DNA of 64,000 nt from Cellulomonas timonensis. GTDB lineage: Bacteria > Actinomycetota > Actinomycetes > Actinomycetales > Cellulomonadaceae. The stretch covers positions 578,763-642,762 of the forward strand of contig NZ_FCOT01000011.1 in the NCBI RefSeq assembly GCF_900046455.1, written 5' to 3'. The translations under genes were made by a program, and so were the position numbers. How positions within the stretch are numbered: position 1 is the first letter of the stretch; each line of letters begins with the position of its first letter. Shown here piece after piece: positions 8,114 through 16,640 of this stretch. Below the pieces are notes generated by a model. The model worked only from the letters and a program-made list of their open reading frames with translations, did no database searches and was not told the origin of the DNA.

Positions 8114-8878
8114 GTGCAGCTCTCGACGCGGGCCGTCTCCACGGCCGTCCTGGCCGCCGTCGTGGCGGTGGCCGGCTACTTCTCCGATCTGACAGTCGCC
8201 GGCGCGGACCTCGGCGACCTGCCCCTCACCGTGATCGTGGGGCTGCTCGCCATCGGGTTCGCCTTCGGCTGGCCAGTGCTCGTGAACCTGCCCAGCCGGC
8301 CCGGCTCCACTGCCGTGGTCGCGCTCGGCGGCGCGGGCGCCGTGGTCATCGTGCACCTGACCGTCGGGGAGCCGCCGCTGCGCGACCTGCCGGTGGTGTT
8401 CGCGTTCTCGATCCTGCTGGCCTTCGTCAACGAGCTGCTGCGCGGCGGGGGTCGCGAGCGGCTGGTCGAGTCGGTCTCCGGCACCGTGGCGGGCACGCTC
8501 GTCGCCGCCGCGGCGGCCGGGTGGGTCGCCACCCAGCGCACGCCGGGCGGCGAGGAGCTGGTCATCGCTGGCGCGCTCGCGCTGGCCGTGGGCTCCGCCG
8601 TGGCGGCGCTGCCGTTGAAGCCGTGGCTCGGCGCCGGGGCGACGGTCGGCTCGGGGCTCGTCGCCGGCGCGCTCGCCGGCCTGGTGCTCCCCGGCTTCGA
8701 CCCGCTCGCGGGCGCGCTGCTCGGCGTCGCCGTCGGGCTGCTGGTGGCCGCGCTGCACCAGCTCTTCGACCGGCTGCCCGTGCTCGAGCGGTTCCCCGCG
8801 TCGCTGGCCGCCATCATCCTGCCGGTCACAGTGACCGGGATCCTCGTCTACGTCGCGGGTCGCGTCTTGGTAGGTTGA
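8114..8878 (+). CDS. Multi-pass membrane protein of unknown function
   Basis: 254 residues, mostly hydrophobic, with about eight predicted membrane helices, beginning MQLSTRAVSTAVLAAVVAVAG. Soluble loops are short; two carry charged turns (NLPSRPGST and LLRGGGRERLVES). No catalytic motif is recognised. GTG 8114. It is divergent from glnR across 240 bases and directly upstream of the thioredoxin-like gene, with the -10 hexamer of that gene inside its last codons. Function not assignable from sequence. Confidence 0.75.
   Translation: MQLSTRAVSTAVLAAVVAVAGYFSDLTVAGADLGDLPLTVIVGLLAIGFAFGWPVLVNLPSRPGSTAVVALGGAGAVVIVHLTVGEPPLRDLPVVFAFSILLAFVNELLRGGGRERLVESVSGTVAGTLVAAAAAGWVATQRTPGGEELVIAGALALAVGSAVAALPLKPWLGAGATVGSGLVAGALAGLVLPGFDPLAGALLGVAVGLLVAALHQLFDRLPVLERFPASLAAIILPVTVTGILVYVAGRVLVG
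8871..8876 (+). promoter_or_regulatory. -10 element of the thioredoxin-like gene, leaderless type
   Basis: TAGGTT overlaps the end and stop codon of the preceding gene and is followed after five bases (GAACG) by ATG 8882. Confidence 0.4.
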
Positions 8879-8881
8879 ACG

Positions 8882-9367
8882 ATGCTCACGCGCATCGTGA
8901 TCGTCGGGGCGGTGCTCGTCCTGGCGTCAGCCCTCGGGCTGTGGTGGAGGTCCCGCAACGGGAGCTACACGCCCGTGCGCGGCGCCGTGCGGGAGTCAGC
9001 GGCTGGCGGCGCGACGGGTCCCGCACGTGGCGGGGATGACGACCACCGGCTCACCGCGGCCCAGATCGGCCGCCCGCTCGGTGGCCGCGCGACGTTCGTT
9101 CAGCTCTCCAGCGAGGTGTGCGCGCCCTGCCGCCGCACCCACGCCGTCCTCGCGGAGCTCGCCGCCGAGCTCCCGGGTGTCACGCATGTGGACCTCGACG
9201 TCGAGCAGCACCTCGACCTGGTCCGCCGCTTCCGGGTGCTGCGCACCCCCACCGTCCTGCTGGCCGACGCCGACGGCGTCGTCGTGGGACGGACCTCCGG
9301 CGCGATGACCCGCGCGCAGGCGCATGCCGCGCTCGAGTCGTGTCCCGACGGGGTGCGCGGCCGCTGA
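8882..9367 (+). CDS. Membrane-anchored thioredoxin-like protein
   Basis: 161 residues: an N-terminal signal anchor (MLTRIVIVGAVLVLASALGLWW), a flexible Gly/Ala segment, then a thioredoxin fold with redox motif CAPC (about residue 81) and the cis-Pro region RTPTVLLADADG. The domain probably faces the cell exterior and acts in disulfide exchange (inference). It is followed by a DUF4395 membrane protein that itself carries CLGC; a thioredoxin-like/DUF4395 pair is common in actinobacteria, and DUF4395 proteins are suspected redox partners. Confidence 0.85.
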   Translation: MLTRIVIVGAVLVLASALGLWWRSRNGSYTPVRGAVRESAAGGATGPARGGDDDHRLTAAQIGRPLGGRATFVQLSSEVCAPCRRTHAVLAELAAELPGVTHVDLDVEQHLDLVRRFRVLRTPTVLLADADGVVVGRTSGAMTRAQAHAALESCPDGVRGR

Positions 9368-9415
9368 GGCCTGGCTCGTCCCGCACCTCGGCCCCCGCAC
9401 ACCGCAGCGCGCATC

Positions 9416-9493
9416 CGCTGCGTGCTGCCCCGCTGCGTCCCGCAACCGCTGCGTCCCGCAACCGCTGCGTCCCGCAATCACTGTGTCCCACAC
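9416..9493 (+). repeat. Tandem 16-bp repeat, about five units
   Basis: Between the thioredoxin-like and DUF4395 genes, the unit CGCTGCGTCCCGCAAC occurs perfectly at 9431-9446 and 9447-9462 and with one change at 9463-9478. Diverged copies flank it (from 9416 and 9479). The array ends about 28 bases before the DUF4395 start. Confidence 0.85.
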
Positions 9494-9520
9494 CGCTTGA
9501 GCGTTGTCCGAGGAGGACCC

Positions 9521-10000
9521 ATGTCCGGACCCATCTCCACCCCAGGCGCCGCCGCGAGCCGGCCGGCGGCCACGCCCGGCATCGACCCGCGCGGCCCGCG
9601 CGTCGGCGCCGCGATCACCGCAGTCCTGCTCGTCGTCGTCCTGCTACTGCCGTCCACCGGCGCCCTCGTGCTGCTTGCCCTCGTCGCGGCGCTGTTCGCG
9701 GTGGGCGCGGCGCGCGGCGCCCAGGGCTCGGTGCAGGGCCTGCTGTTCCGCACGCTGGCGCAGCCTCGGCTGGCCCCGCCCACCGAGCTCGAGGACCCCC
9801 GTCCGCCGCGCTTCGCCCAGCTCGTCGGGCTGGTGATCACCGGCGCGGGCGTGCTGCTCGGGCTGGCCGGGATCGGCGCCGCCGTGCCGATCGCCGCGGC
9901 GTTCGCGCTGATCGCGGCGTTCCTCAACGCGGTGTTCGGCCTGTGCCTGGGCTGCGAGATGTACCTGCTGGGCGTGCGGCTGCGGTCACGCGCGTCCTAG
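9521..10000 (+). CDS. DUF4395 membrane protein
   Basis: 159 residues with four hydrophobic segments and the DUF4395 hallmarks: a Pro/Gly-rich N-terminus ending PRGPRVGAAITAVLL, the stretch PRPPRFAQLVGLVITGAG, and the C-terminal FGLCLGCEMYLLGVRL. The CLGC pair in a membrane segment suggests thiol chemistry with the preceding thioredoxin-like protein (inference). ATG 9521 has AGGAGG eight bases upstream. Confidence 0.88.
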   Translation: MSGPISTPGAAASRPAATPGIDPRGPRVGAAITAVLLVVVLLLPSTGALVLLALVAALFAVGAARGAQGSVQGLLFRTLAQPRLAPPTELEDPRPPRFAQLVGLVITGAGVLLGLAGIGAAVPIAAAFALIAAFLNAVFGLCLGCEMYLLGVRLRSRAS

Positions 10001-10043
10001 GCGCCCGAGGCGCTGGTCGGCGGCTGCGGTCAGCGGCCGCCGA

Positions 10044-10412
10044 TCAGTACACGAGGGCCTGGGCGCCGGGCGCGAGCACCTCGTCGACGAAGGTCGGAGC
10101 CCCGGCGATGCGGATCCCAGCGATCACGTCGTCGGGCCCGATGTCGCGGCGGACCGCGCACTGCGTGCAGACCGTCACCTGGCCCGCCTCGAGGACGACG
10201 TCGAGCAAGTCGGCGAGCGGCGCCGCGTGCTCGAGGGTGAGCGTCGCGGCGCGGCCCGGCAACGCGAACCAGGAGGCCTCGCCAGTCAGCCACAGGCTCA
10301 CGTCGGCGCCGGCGGCGACGGCGGCCGCGGCCACGGTCAACGCCTGGTTCGCGACCTCGGGGCGGTCCGCTCCGGAGGTTGCCTTGATCACCAGCGTGCG
10401 TGTCTCGGTCAT
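10044..10412 (-). CDS. DsrE-family small protein
   Basis: 122-residue protein with the DsrE/YchN fold pattern: an initial strand TLVIKATSGAD, helix EVANQALTVAAAAVAAG, strand DVSLWLTGEAS, then VTVCTQCAVRRDIGPDD with a CxxC pair, and a C-terminal TFVDEVL. Relatives carry sulfur or are annotated as peroxiredoxin-like; the exact role here is unknown. ATG 10412 is selected over 10436 because TACGCT lies exactly six bases upstream (leaderless pattern). Divergent from the 35-residue membrane protein gene. Confidence 0.8.
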   Translation of the reverse strand: MTETRTLVIKATSGADRPEVANQALTVAAAAVAAGADVSLWLTGEASWFALPGRAATLTLEHAAPLADLLDVVLEAGQVTVCTQCAVRRDIGPDDVIAGIRIAGAPTFVDEVLAPGAQALVY

Positions 10413-10418
10413 CGCGTC

Positions 10419-10424
10419 AGCGTA
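10419..10424 (-). promoter_or_regulatory. -10 element of the DsrE-like gene, leaderless type
   Basis: Minus strand reads TACGCT, GACGCG, ATG. It lies 16 bases from the oppositely directed hexamer at 10440. Confidence 0.45.
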
Positions 10425-10439
10425 CGGGCGGGACATCGA

Positions 10440-10445
10440 TAGGAT
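10440..10445 (+). promoter_or_regulatory. -10 element of the 35-aa membrane protein gene, leaderless type
   Basis: TAGGAT followed by CGGTGC and ATG 10452. No ribosome site. Confidence 0.5.
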
Positions 10446-10451
10446 CGGTGC

Positions 10452-10559
10452 ATGGAAGCGCTTGAAGCAGTTTTCATCGGCCTGCTCGTCGCGGCGACCG
10501 TCACCATCGGGTGGTTCGCCTGCTTCGTCGTCTACCGCCTCTACAAGGGTCAGCGCTGA
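10452..10559 (+). CDS. Small single-pass membrane protein (35 aa)
   Basis: The frame reads MEALEAVFIGLLVAATVTIG then WFACFVVYRLYKGQR and stops at 10557-10559. It has an acidic N-terminus, one hydrophobic helix of about 22 residues and a basic tail, so the N-terminus is probably outside. It has its own -10 hexamer and is followed 40 bases later by the FABP-like gene, with which it may be co-transcribed. Its length puts it below most gene-calling thresholds. Function unknown. Confidence 0.7.
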   Translation: MEALEAVFIGLLVAATVTIGWFACFVVYRLYKGQR

Positions 10560-10599
10560 CCGTCACCGGACGCGACCGATCCACCCACCGGAGGTAGTC

Positions 10600-11223
10600 A
10601 TGCCATTCATCTTGCCCGAGGGACTGGCGCCCGAGGTGTACCCGCTCGCGTGGCTCGTGGGGGGCTGGCACGGCGAGGGCGTCGTGGGGTACCCCGGAAT
10701 CGAGGAGTCCGCGTTCACGCAGGACATCACGTTCAGCCACGACGGCGGCCCGTACCTGGCGTACACGTCGACCATCCGCCTCGTCGTCGCGCCTGACGAC
10801 GCCGCGGCGCTGGCCGCGCAGGACGCCGAGCCGGCGGCCGCCGCGGAGCCCGACGACGCTCCCGCCTCCACCCCGGTGCCCTCGCAGGAGCCGGGCCCGG
10901 TGTGGGCCACCGAGTCGGGGTTCTGGCGTGTGGCGCCCGAGCGGCCCGAGGGCCTGGCCGAGGACCAGCACCCCGTGGAGGTGCTGCTCAGCGACCCATC
11001 GGGTTTCCTGTCCGTGTACCTCGGGGCGGTGGGCAATGGCCGCATCGACCTGGCGAGCGACCTGGTGGCGCGCACGGCGACCGGCGCGGACGTCACCGCG
11101 AGCACCCGCCTGTACGGGCTGGTCAACAGCGAGCTCATGTGGGCGCAGGACCTGGCCGCCTTCGGGCAGCCCATGCAGACGTACGCGTCCGCGCGCCTGG
11201 CCCGCGTCGAGGACGAGGAGTGA
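10600..11223 (+). CDS. FABP-like/nitrobindin-family protein without the usual haem histidine
   Basis: 207-residue beta-barrel protein with the THAP4/nitrobindin pattern: WLVGGWHGEGVVGYPG near the start, then FSHDGGPYLAYTS. A 45-residue Ala/Pro/Glu-rich insertion (about 68-110) interrupts the barrel. In nitrobindins a C-terminal His binds haem (from memory); here that segment reads QPMQTYASARLARV, with Tyr at the expected position, so haem binding is doubtful. ATG 10600 has GGAGG upstream. The stop overlaps the GTG of the YgfZ gene. Confidence 0.82.
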   Translation: MPFILPEGLAPEVYPLAWLVGGWHGEGVVGYPGIEESAFTQDITFSHDGGPYLAYTSTIRLVVAPDDAAALAAQDAEPAAAAEPDDAPASTPVPSQEPGPVWATESGFWRVAPERPEGLAEDQHPVEVLLSDPSGFLSVYLGAVGNGRIDLASDLVARTATGADVTASTRLYGLVNSELMWAQDLAAFGQPMQTYASARLARVEDEE

Positions 11224-12416
11224 GCGCTGTGGTGGACCCGGCGACCGACGTCGCAGCGGCCCCCGCGCCGCCCCGGCACCGCAGCCCGCTGCTGTCCCGC
11301 CGAGGGGCTGTCGAGGGCGCCGGACCGGACGCCGGAGTCGCGTGGCACTACGGCGACCCGACGGCCGAGCAGCGCGCGCTGTCCCGTGGCGGGGCCGTGG
11401 TGGACCAGTCCCACCTCGGCGTGGTGACGGTGACCGGGCCCGATCGGCTCACCTGGCTGCACTCGATCACGTCGCAGCACGTCAGCGACTTGCGGCCGCG
11501 CACATCCACTGAGCTGCTGGTGCTCAGCCCGCAGGGGCACATCGAGCATGCCGCGGCCGTCGTGGACGACGGCACGACCACCTGGCTGATCACCGAGGGC
11601 GCCTCGGCTCCCGCGCTCGCGGCCTGGCTGGACCGGATGCGCTTCACCCTGCGCGTCGAGGTCGCCGACGTCACCGACGAGTGGGCCGCGATCGGCGAGC
11701 CGGTGGACGCCGAGGGCGCCGAGGACGAGCCGGTCACGTGGCGCGACCCGTGGCCGCGCACCGCGCCCGGCGGCACCCGATACGGGCCTGACGACGCCGC
11801 GCACCCGGGATCGGACCGCACGTGGCGGCTCGTGCTGGTCCCGCGCGCCGAGCTCGCGCAGGCCGTTGCGGCGCGCGAGCAGGCGGGGTGGCCGCTGGTC
11901 GGCACCTGGGCCAGCGAGGCGTTGCGCGTGGAGGCCTGGCGCCCCCGGCTCGGACGAGAGGTGGACCACCGGTCCATCCCGCATGAGCTCGACTGGCTGC
12001 GCACCGCCGTGCACCTGGAGAAGGGCTGCTACCGCGGCCAGGAGACCGTCGCGCGCGTGCACAACCTCGGTCGGCCGCCGCGCCGACTGGTCATGCTGCA
12101 CCTCGACGGGTCCGGGCACCTGCTGCCCGAGCCCGGCGCGCCGGTGCATGAGACGGGGTCGTTGACCAGCGGCGGGGGGATCGGCCGCGGCATCGGGCAC
12201 ATCACGAGCGGCGCGCGCCACCACGAGATCGGGCCCGTGGCACTGGCGGTGGTCAAGCGCTCCGCGCCCACCGATGTCGACCTCATGGTCGAGTGCGAGG
12301 GCGGCCCGGTGGCCGCCGGCCAGGAGCCGATCGTCGCCGGCGAGGGCGTGTCGGCCGACCGCCCGGCGCCGCGTGGTCCCGTCGCCCGTGGCCTGGGGCA
12401 TCGCCCGAGCCTGTGA
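11220..12416 (+). CDS. ygfZ: YgfZ/GcvT-like folate-binding protein
   Basis: 398-residue tetrahydrofolate-binding protein that supports iron-sulfur cluster assembly and repair. It lacks GcvT catalytic features but has the YgfZ signature KGCYRGQETVARVHNLGRPP (about residues 262-281). The GcvT-like N-terminal fold is seen in VTGPDRLTWLHSITSQ. GTG 11220 overlaps the preceding stop (GTGA), and the gene overlaps the next reading frame by four bases. Confidence 0.92.
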   Translation: MSAVVDPATDVAAAPAPPRHRSPLLSRRGAVEGAGPDAGVAWHYGDPTAEQRALSRGGAVVDQSHLGVVTVTGPDRLTWLHSITSQHVSDLRPRTSTELLVLSPQGHIEHAAAVVDDGTTTWLITEGASAPALAAWLDRMRFTLRVEVADVTDEWAAIGEPVDAEGAEDEPVTWRDPWPRTAPGGTRYGPDDAAHPGSDRTWRLVLVPRAELAQAVAAREQAGWPLVGTWASEALRVEAWRPRLGREVDHRSIPHELDWLRTAVHLEKGCYRGQETVARVHNLGRPPRRLVMLHLDGSGHLLPEPGAPVHETGSLTSGGGIGRGIGHITSGARHHEIGPVALAVVKRSAPTDVDLMVECEGGPVAAGQEPIVAGEGVSADRPAPRGPVARGLGHRPSL

Positions 12417-13500
12417 GCGGCGCTGGCTCCACGGTCGCCGGGTCGGTCGGGCGCCGGCTGCTCAGGACACGCCAGGAGTCGGCCGCGTGGGTGGCCGAGG
12501 GGTGGCGGCGGGCCCGGTCCGCATGGTTCGCGATCCTGCAGGCCGCCTTCGCGGCGGGCATCGCGTTCGGCATCTCGCATCAGGTGTTGGGACACCCGGC
12601 CCCGATCTTCGCGCCCATCGCCGCGTGGATCGCGCTCGGCTTCAGTGAGGACCGCCAGCTCCGGCGCATCCTGGAGATCTCCGCGGGGGTGGCCCTCGGC
12701 GTCGGCCTGGCGGAGCTGCTGGTCAGCGGCATCGGAACGGGCGCCTGGCAGATCGGCCTGGTGCTGGTCCTCGCGGCGCTCGTCGGCCGCTTCGTCGACC
12801 GCGGGCAGCTCGTCGCCCGGCTCGCCGGGTCGCAGGCCATCGTCGTGGTGGGCCTGCCGGCCACCGCGGCGGGCGGCAGGCCCACCACGTCGCGATCACC
12901 CCGTCGGACCCCCGGCGCCTGCCGCGGCAGCAGGCCCACAAGGCGATGGTCGACCTCGCGGTGATGCTGCGCCTCGTCGCCCGCGGGCTGCGCGACCAGG
13001 TGGCCCGGGACCTGGAGGAGGCGCTGCTGGCCGGGCGCTCCTCGCAGTCGGCGCTCGACGACTGGAAGAGCTCGGCCACCGACGCCCGCAAGAACGCCCG
13101 CGTGATCCCGCTCGGGCGGCGCCACCGGGACGACCTGGTGAGGCTCGAGCGGGCGGCGGTCATGGCCGATCGGGCGATGCGCAACGCGCGGGTGCTGGCC
13201 CGCAGGGCGTTGACGGCGATCCCCACGGAGGAGACGTCCGTCGTCGAGCTGGCCGGCGCCGTCGAGCAGATCGCCGACGCCGTGGACGAGCTGGGGCAGG
13301 AGCTGGTCTCCGCCGCAGGCCCGGACCGTGCCCGCTCCCTGCTGGCCGCCGCGGCCCACCGGCTCGACCCGCACCGGATCGCCCAGGGCGACATCCGACT
13401 GCAGAGCATCGTGCTGCTGGCCCGGTCCCTGGTCGTGGACCTGTTCGAGGCCACAGGCGCCACGGCCGCGGAGGCCCGCACCCACCTGCCGTCCATCTGA
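12413..13500 (+). pseudogene. FUSC-family membrane protein gene broken by a frameshift and probable deletion
   Basis: Two frames make up one gene. The first (12413-12964) encodes the membrane part: GHPAPIFAPIAAWIALGFSED, further helices and GSQAIVVVGLPATAAGG. The second (productive from about 12880 to 13500) resumes with TPSDPRRLPRQQAHKAMVDLA and a helical cytoplasmic domain. In FUSC/aromatic acid exporter-like proteins a membrane hairpin normally sits between these parts; here it is missing and the frame changes. Genetic decay or an assembly error are both possible. The first part starts with GTG overlapping ygfZ. Separate short products are possible but unlikely to work as transporters. Confidence 0.7.
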
Positions 13501-13549
13501 GGCCCGCCCGGGAGCCCGGGATCGCGGTGTCGGGGACGGGCAGGCGTCG

Positions 13550-13555
13550 TAGGCT
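13550..13555 (+). promoter_or_regulatory. -10 element of the DUF2516 gene, leaderless type
   Basis: TAGGCT followed by CGGCGC and GTG 13562, with no ribosome site. Confidence 0.5.
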
Positions 13556-13561
13556 CGGCGC

Positions 13562-13894
13562 GTGATCCCCACACTGCAGACCGCCATCTTCTTGATCTTC
13601 TATGTCGCCATCTTCGGCGCCAGCGTGTGGGCGCTCCTCGACCTGCTGCGCCGGCCCACGGCAGCGTTCACGGCGGCCGGCAAGCTGACCAAGGCCAAGT
13701 GGGGCGGAATCCTCGGACTGTCCGTGGCCGCGTCGTTCATGGCGCTGCCGTACCCGATCGGGCTCGGGTTCCTGCCGTTCCTCGCGCTCGGCGCCGCCGT
13801 CGCGGCCATCGTGTACCTGGTGGACGTGAAGCCCGCCGTCACCCCGTACACCAAGCGGCGCGGCCCCCGCGGCCCGCAGCGGGGTGGCTGGTGA
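13562..13894 (+). CDS. DUF2516 membrane protein
   Basis: 110 residues with three hydrophobic segments: IFLIFYVAIFGASVWALLDL, GILGLSVAASFMAL and FLPFLALGAAVAAIVYLVDV. The first loop reads RRPTAAFTAAGKLTKAKW, characteristic of DUF2516. The C-terminus is basic ([14 protein letters not shown]). Function unknown. GTG start. The stop overlaps the GTG of the asparaginase gene, so DUF2516-asparaginase-dtd form one transcription unit. Confidence 0.9.
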   Translation: MIPTLQTAIFLIFYVAIFGASVWALLDLLRRPTAAFTAAGKLTKAKWGGILGLSVAASFMALPYPIGLGFLPFLALGAAVAAIVYLVDVKPAVTPYTKRRGPRGPQRGGW

Positions 13895-14940
13895 GCCCCA
13901 GCATTACCACCGCGCTGCTCGCCCAGGTAGTGCGAGGCGCCCTCGTCGAGTCTGAGCACGTGGGGAGCCTGATCGTCCTCGACCCCGACGGTGGGGCGCT
14001 CCTCACGCTGGGCGACCCCGACCAGCTCGTCTATGGGCGGTCCTCCCTGAAGCCCTTGCAGGCCGTCGCGATGCTGCGCAGCGGACTGGACCTGCACGGC
14101 GCCCACCTCGCGCTCGCCGCCGCGAGCCACAACGGGGAACCGGGGCACATCGAGGGCGTCCGGGAGATCCTCGCCGGCGCCGGGCTGGACGAGTCCGCGC
14201 TGCAGAACACCCCGACCCTGCCGCTCGACGCCGCGGCGGCCCTGGACTGGCAGCTCGCCGGCCGGGGGCCGGAGTCGGTGGCGCAGAACTGCTCGGGCAA
14301 GCACGCGGCGATGCTCGCGACGTGTGTCGCCGCGGGTGGAGACACTGCGGGCTGGGACACGGCTGCCTACCTCGACCCCGGGCACCCGTTGCAGCTGGCG
14401 GTGCGGGCGACCCTCGCCGAGCTCACTGGCGAGCCCGCCAGCCACCCCACGGTGGACGGCTGCGGGGCGCCCCTGTTCGCCACGACGCTGCGCGGCCTGG
14501 CACGCGCCTTCGCCACGATCGCCCGCGCCCCGCAGATGGCGCCCGGGAGTGCCGAGGCCCGCGTGGCCCAGGCGATGAGCGCCCACCCGTGGCATGTCGC
14601 CGGGACCGGGCGCGACGCCACCGAGGTCATGCGCGCGGCGCCCGGCCTGATCGCGAAGGACGGCGCCGAGGGCGTGTACGCGGCCGCGCTGCCCGATGGC
14701 ACGTCCATCGCGTTCAAGGTCGCCGACGGCAGTGCCCGGCCCCGGCCCGCCATCCTGCGCGCGGCGCTGCGCGTCGCCGGGGCTGACCAGGCTCCGGGTG
14801 CGGATGTGGGGGCGCTGGACCGTGCGGGACGGGTCGATGTGCTGGGCCACGGGCGGCCCGTCGGCGCCGTGATCGCCGCGTTTGGCGAGGGGTTCGGCGC
14901 GGCAGCCGACCAGGCGGCCGACGGCGCAGGGCGCGCATGA
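13891..14940 (+). CDS. L-asparaginase II family protein
   Basis: 349-residue amidohydrolase of the asparaginase II family (distinct from the AnsA/AnsB fold), expected to convert asparagine to aspartate and ammonia in the cytoplasm. Diagnostic stretches are [61 protein letters not shown] and [16 protein letters not shown]. All conserved blocks are intact. GTG 13891 overlaps the previous stop and the TGA overlaps the dtd start. It adds another ammonia-releasing activity to the window. Confidence 0.92.
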   Translation: MSPSITTALLAQVVRGALVESEHVGSLIVLDPDGGALLTLGDPDQLVYGRSSLKPLQAVAMLRSGLDLHGAHLALAAASHNGEPGHIEGVREILAGAGLDESALQNTPTLPLDAAAALDWQLAGRGPESVAQNCSGKHAAMLATCVAAGGDTAGWDTAAYLDPGHPLQLAVRATLAELTGEPASHPTVDGCGAPLFATTLRGLARAFATIARAPQMAPGSAEARVAQAMSAHPWHVAGTGRDATEVMRAAPGLIAKDGAEGVYAAALPDGTSIAFKVADGSARPRPAILRAALRVAGADQAPGADVGALDRAGRVDVLGHGRPVGAVIAAFGEGFGAAADQAADGAGRA

Positions 14941-15377
14941 GGGCTGTGGTGCAGCGGGTCACGCGGGCCAGCGTGACCGTCGACGGCGAGGTCGTGGGCG
15001 CCATCGACCGCCCCGGGCTGGTGGCGCTGGTCGGTGTCACGCCCGGTGATGGCCCTGCCCAGGTGGAGCTCGTCGCCCGCAAGATCGCCGACCTGCGCAT
15101 CCTGCGCGGCGAGCTCAGCGCCACCGACGCCGGGGCGCCCGTGCTCGTGGTCAGCCAGTTCACGCTCTACGGCGACACCCGCAAGGGGCGGCGCCCGACG
15201 TGGAACGCCGCCGCTCCCGGCCCTGTCGCCGAGCCGCTTGTGAACGCCGTGGTCGACGCGCTGCGCGCACGCGGGCTCGAGGTCGCCACGGGCCGGTTCG
15301 GCGCGGACATGCAGGTGGACATCGTGAACGACGGGCCGGTGACGCTGCTCATCGAGTCGGACCCCACCGCTGGCTGA
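14937..15377 (+). CDS. dtd: D-aminoacyl-tRNA deacylase
   Basis: 146-residue enzyme that hydrolyses D-aminoacyl-tRNAs mischarged with D-amino acids. It begins [18 protein letters not shown] and contains the active-site motifs [15 protein letters not shown] (about 78-92) and [11 protein letters not shown] near the end. Normal family length. ATG 14937 overlaps the asparaginase stop (ATGA). A strong terminator follows. Confidence 0.96.
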   Translation: MRAVVQRVTRASVTVDGEVVGAIDRPGLVALVGVTPGDGPAQVELVARKIADLRILRGELSATDAGAPVLVVSQFTLYGDTRKGRRPTWNAAAPGPVAEPLVNAVVDALRARGLEVATGRFGADMQVDIVNDGPVTLLIESDPTAG

Positions 15378-15385
15378 GCGCGCCC

Positions 15386-15430
15386 GCCGGGCGTCGGGTG
15401 GCGCGGCGACCGCACCACCCGACGCCCGGC
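15386..15430. terminator. Bidirectional terminator between dtd and yeiH
   Basis: Perfect 16-bp inverted repeat: GCCGGGCGTCGGGTGG at 15386-15401 and its complement at 15415-15430, with a 13-base loop. It lies between convergent genes. No T tract. Confidence 0.8.
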
Positions 15431-15446
15431 GCCCTGACCGTCTAGG

Positions 15447-16640
15447 TCAGAGCTCGAAGCCTGCGAACAGCACCGACGCCAACGCCAGGCCCACCACCAG
15501 GTTGAACACGGTGGCCAGGCCGAACACCGCCACCGGCCGCCACCCGGCGGCCCGCAGCGCCTTGACGCGCAGCTCGAGCCCGATGCTGACGAACGCCAAG
15601 ATGAAGAACAGCGTCCGCAGGTCGTTCGCCACGGTGATCACCGGCTTGCCGACGTCCGAGCCGACCTGGGCGAGGTAGAGCGTGCCGATCACCGACGCCG
15701 CCAGGAAGCCCAGCACGAACTTCGGGAACCGCCGCCACAGCTCGCCGACACCGGGGGCCGCGGCGTCCGGGCGGCGCTCCACCTTGAACGCGAAGTACGC
15801 GGTGAGGGCGATCGCCACCACGCCGATCAGCGCGTTCTGCGTGGACTTCACGATCGTCGCGAGCGCGAGCGCGTCCTCCCCGGCGAGCGTGCCCGCCGCA
15901 GCGACGGCTGCCGTGGTGTCGATGTTGCCGCCGATCCATGCGCCGGCGACGGCGGGGCTCAGGCCCAGCAGGTCGACCAGCCACGGCAGCACGAAGATCG
16001 ACGGCAGCGCGAACACGATCACCAGGCTGGCCGCGTAGGCGAGCTGCTCACGCTTGGCCTGCACTGCGCCCGCCGCCGAGATGGCCGCGCTGACCCCGCA
16101 GATGGACACCGCGGAGCTGAGCAGCGCGCGCAGCTTGTCATCGAGCCCGAGCTTCCCGCCCACCCACCAGGTGAACAGGAAGACGCTGGAGATCAGCACG
16201 AGCGCCTGCACGATGGCAGGCACCGCCGCGGTGACGATCAGGCTGAGGTTCACGGAGGCGCCGAGCAGCACCACGCCCGTCTTGATGAACAGCTCGGTGC
16301 GGAACGCGGCCGCCACCTTGTCCTTGAGGTTCGTCGCCACCAGCACCGCGTTGCCGAGCAGGCCCAACGCGATGGCGTACACCGGGAACTCCACAGGCTT
16401 GGCGATGCGGGCCAGCGGGGTGCCCTCCGTCCACACCGGGACGTTGAGCTCGAGGAACCGGGTGAGCGCGGCGAGCAGCACCATGAGCAGCAGGCCCGCG
16501 ACGGTCCAGGCCACGCTGGGCGGCGGGGTCGGGGCCTCGACAGGCACGCGGGCATCGGGCACGCGGGCGTCGGGCTGCCCGGCGCGGGGTCCCGTGCCGG
16601 GGGACGTGCTGTCCAGCGCTGTGGCGTCGCCGGCGCTCAT
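15447..16640 (-). CDS. yeiH: YeiH/UPF0324-family putative sulfate/sulfite exporter
   Basis: 397-residue integral membrane protein with about ten helices. The family signature is seen in LFIKTGVVLLGASVNL, AVSICGVSAAISAAGAV, AWIGGNIDTTAAVAAAG and ALATIVKSTQNALIG. Relatives are annotated as putative sulfate exporters; direct evidence is limited. ATG 16640 overlaps the stop of the small membrane gene upstream (TGATG). The frame is open to 16862, but the upstream part is an untranslated alternative frame. A cysteine-rich leader peptide upstream suggests sulfur control. Confidence 0.9.
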   Translation of the reverse strand: MSAGDATALDSTSPGTGPRAGQPDARVPDARVPVEAPTPPPSVAWTVAGLLLMVLLAALTRFLELNVPVWTEGTPLARIAKPVEFPVYAIALGLLGNAVLVATNLKDKVAAAFRTELFIKTGVVLLGASVNLSLIVTAAVPAIVQALVLISSVFLFTWWVGGKLGLDDKLRALLSSAVSICGVSAAISAAGAVQAKREQLAYAASLVIVFALPSIFVLPWLVDLLGLSPAVAGAWIGGNIDTTAAVAAAGTLAGEDALALATIVKSTQNALIGVVAIALTAYFAFKVERRPDAAAPGVGELWRRFPKFVLGFLAASVIGTLYLAQVGSDVGKPVITVANDLRTLFFILAFVSIGLELRVKALRAAGWRPVAVFGLATVFNLVVGLALASVLFAGFEL

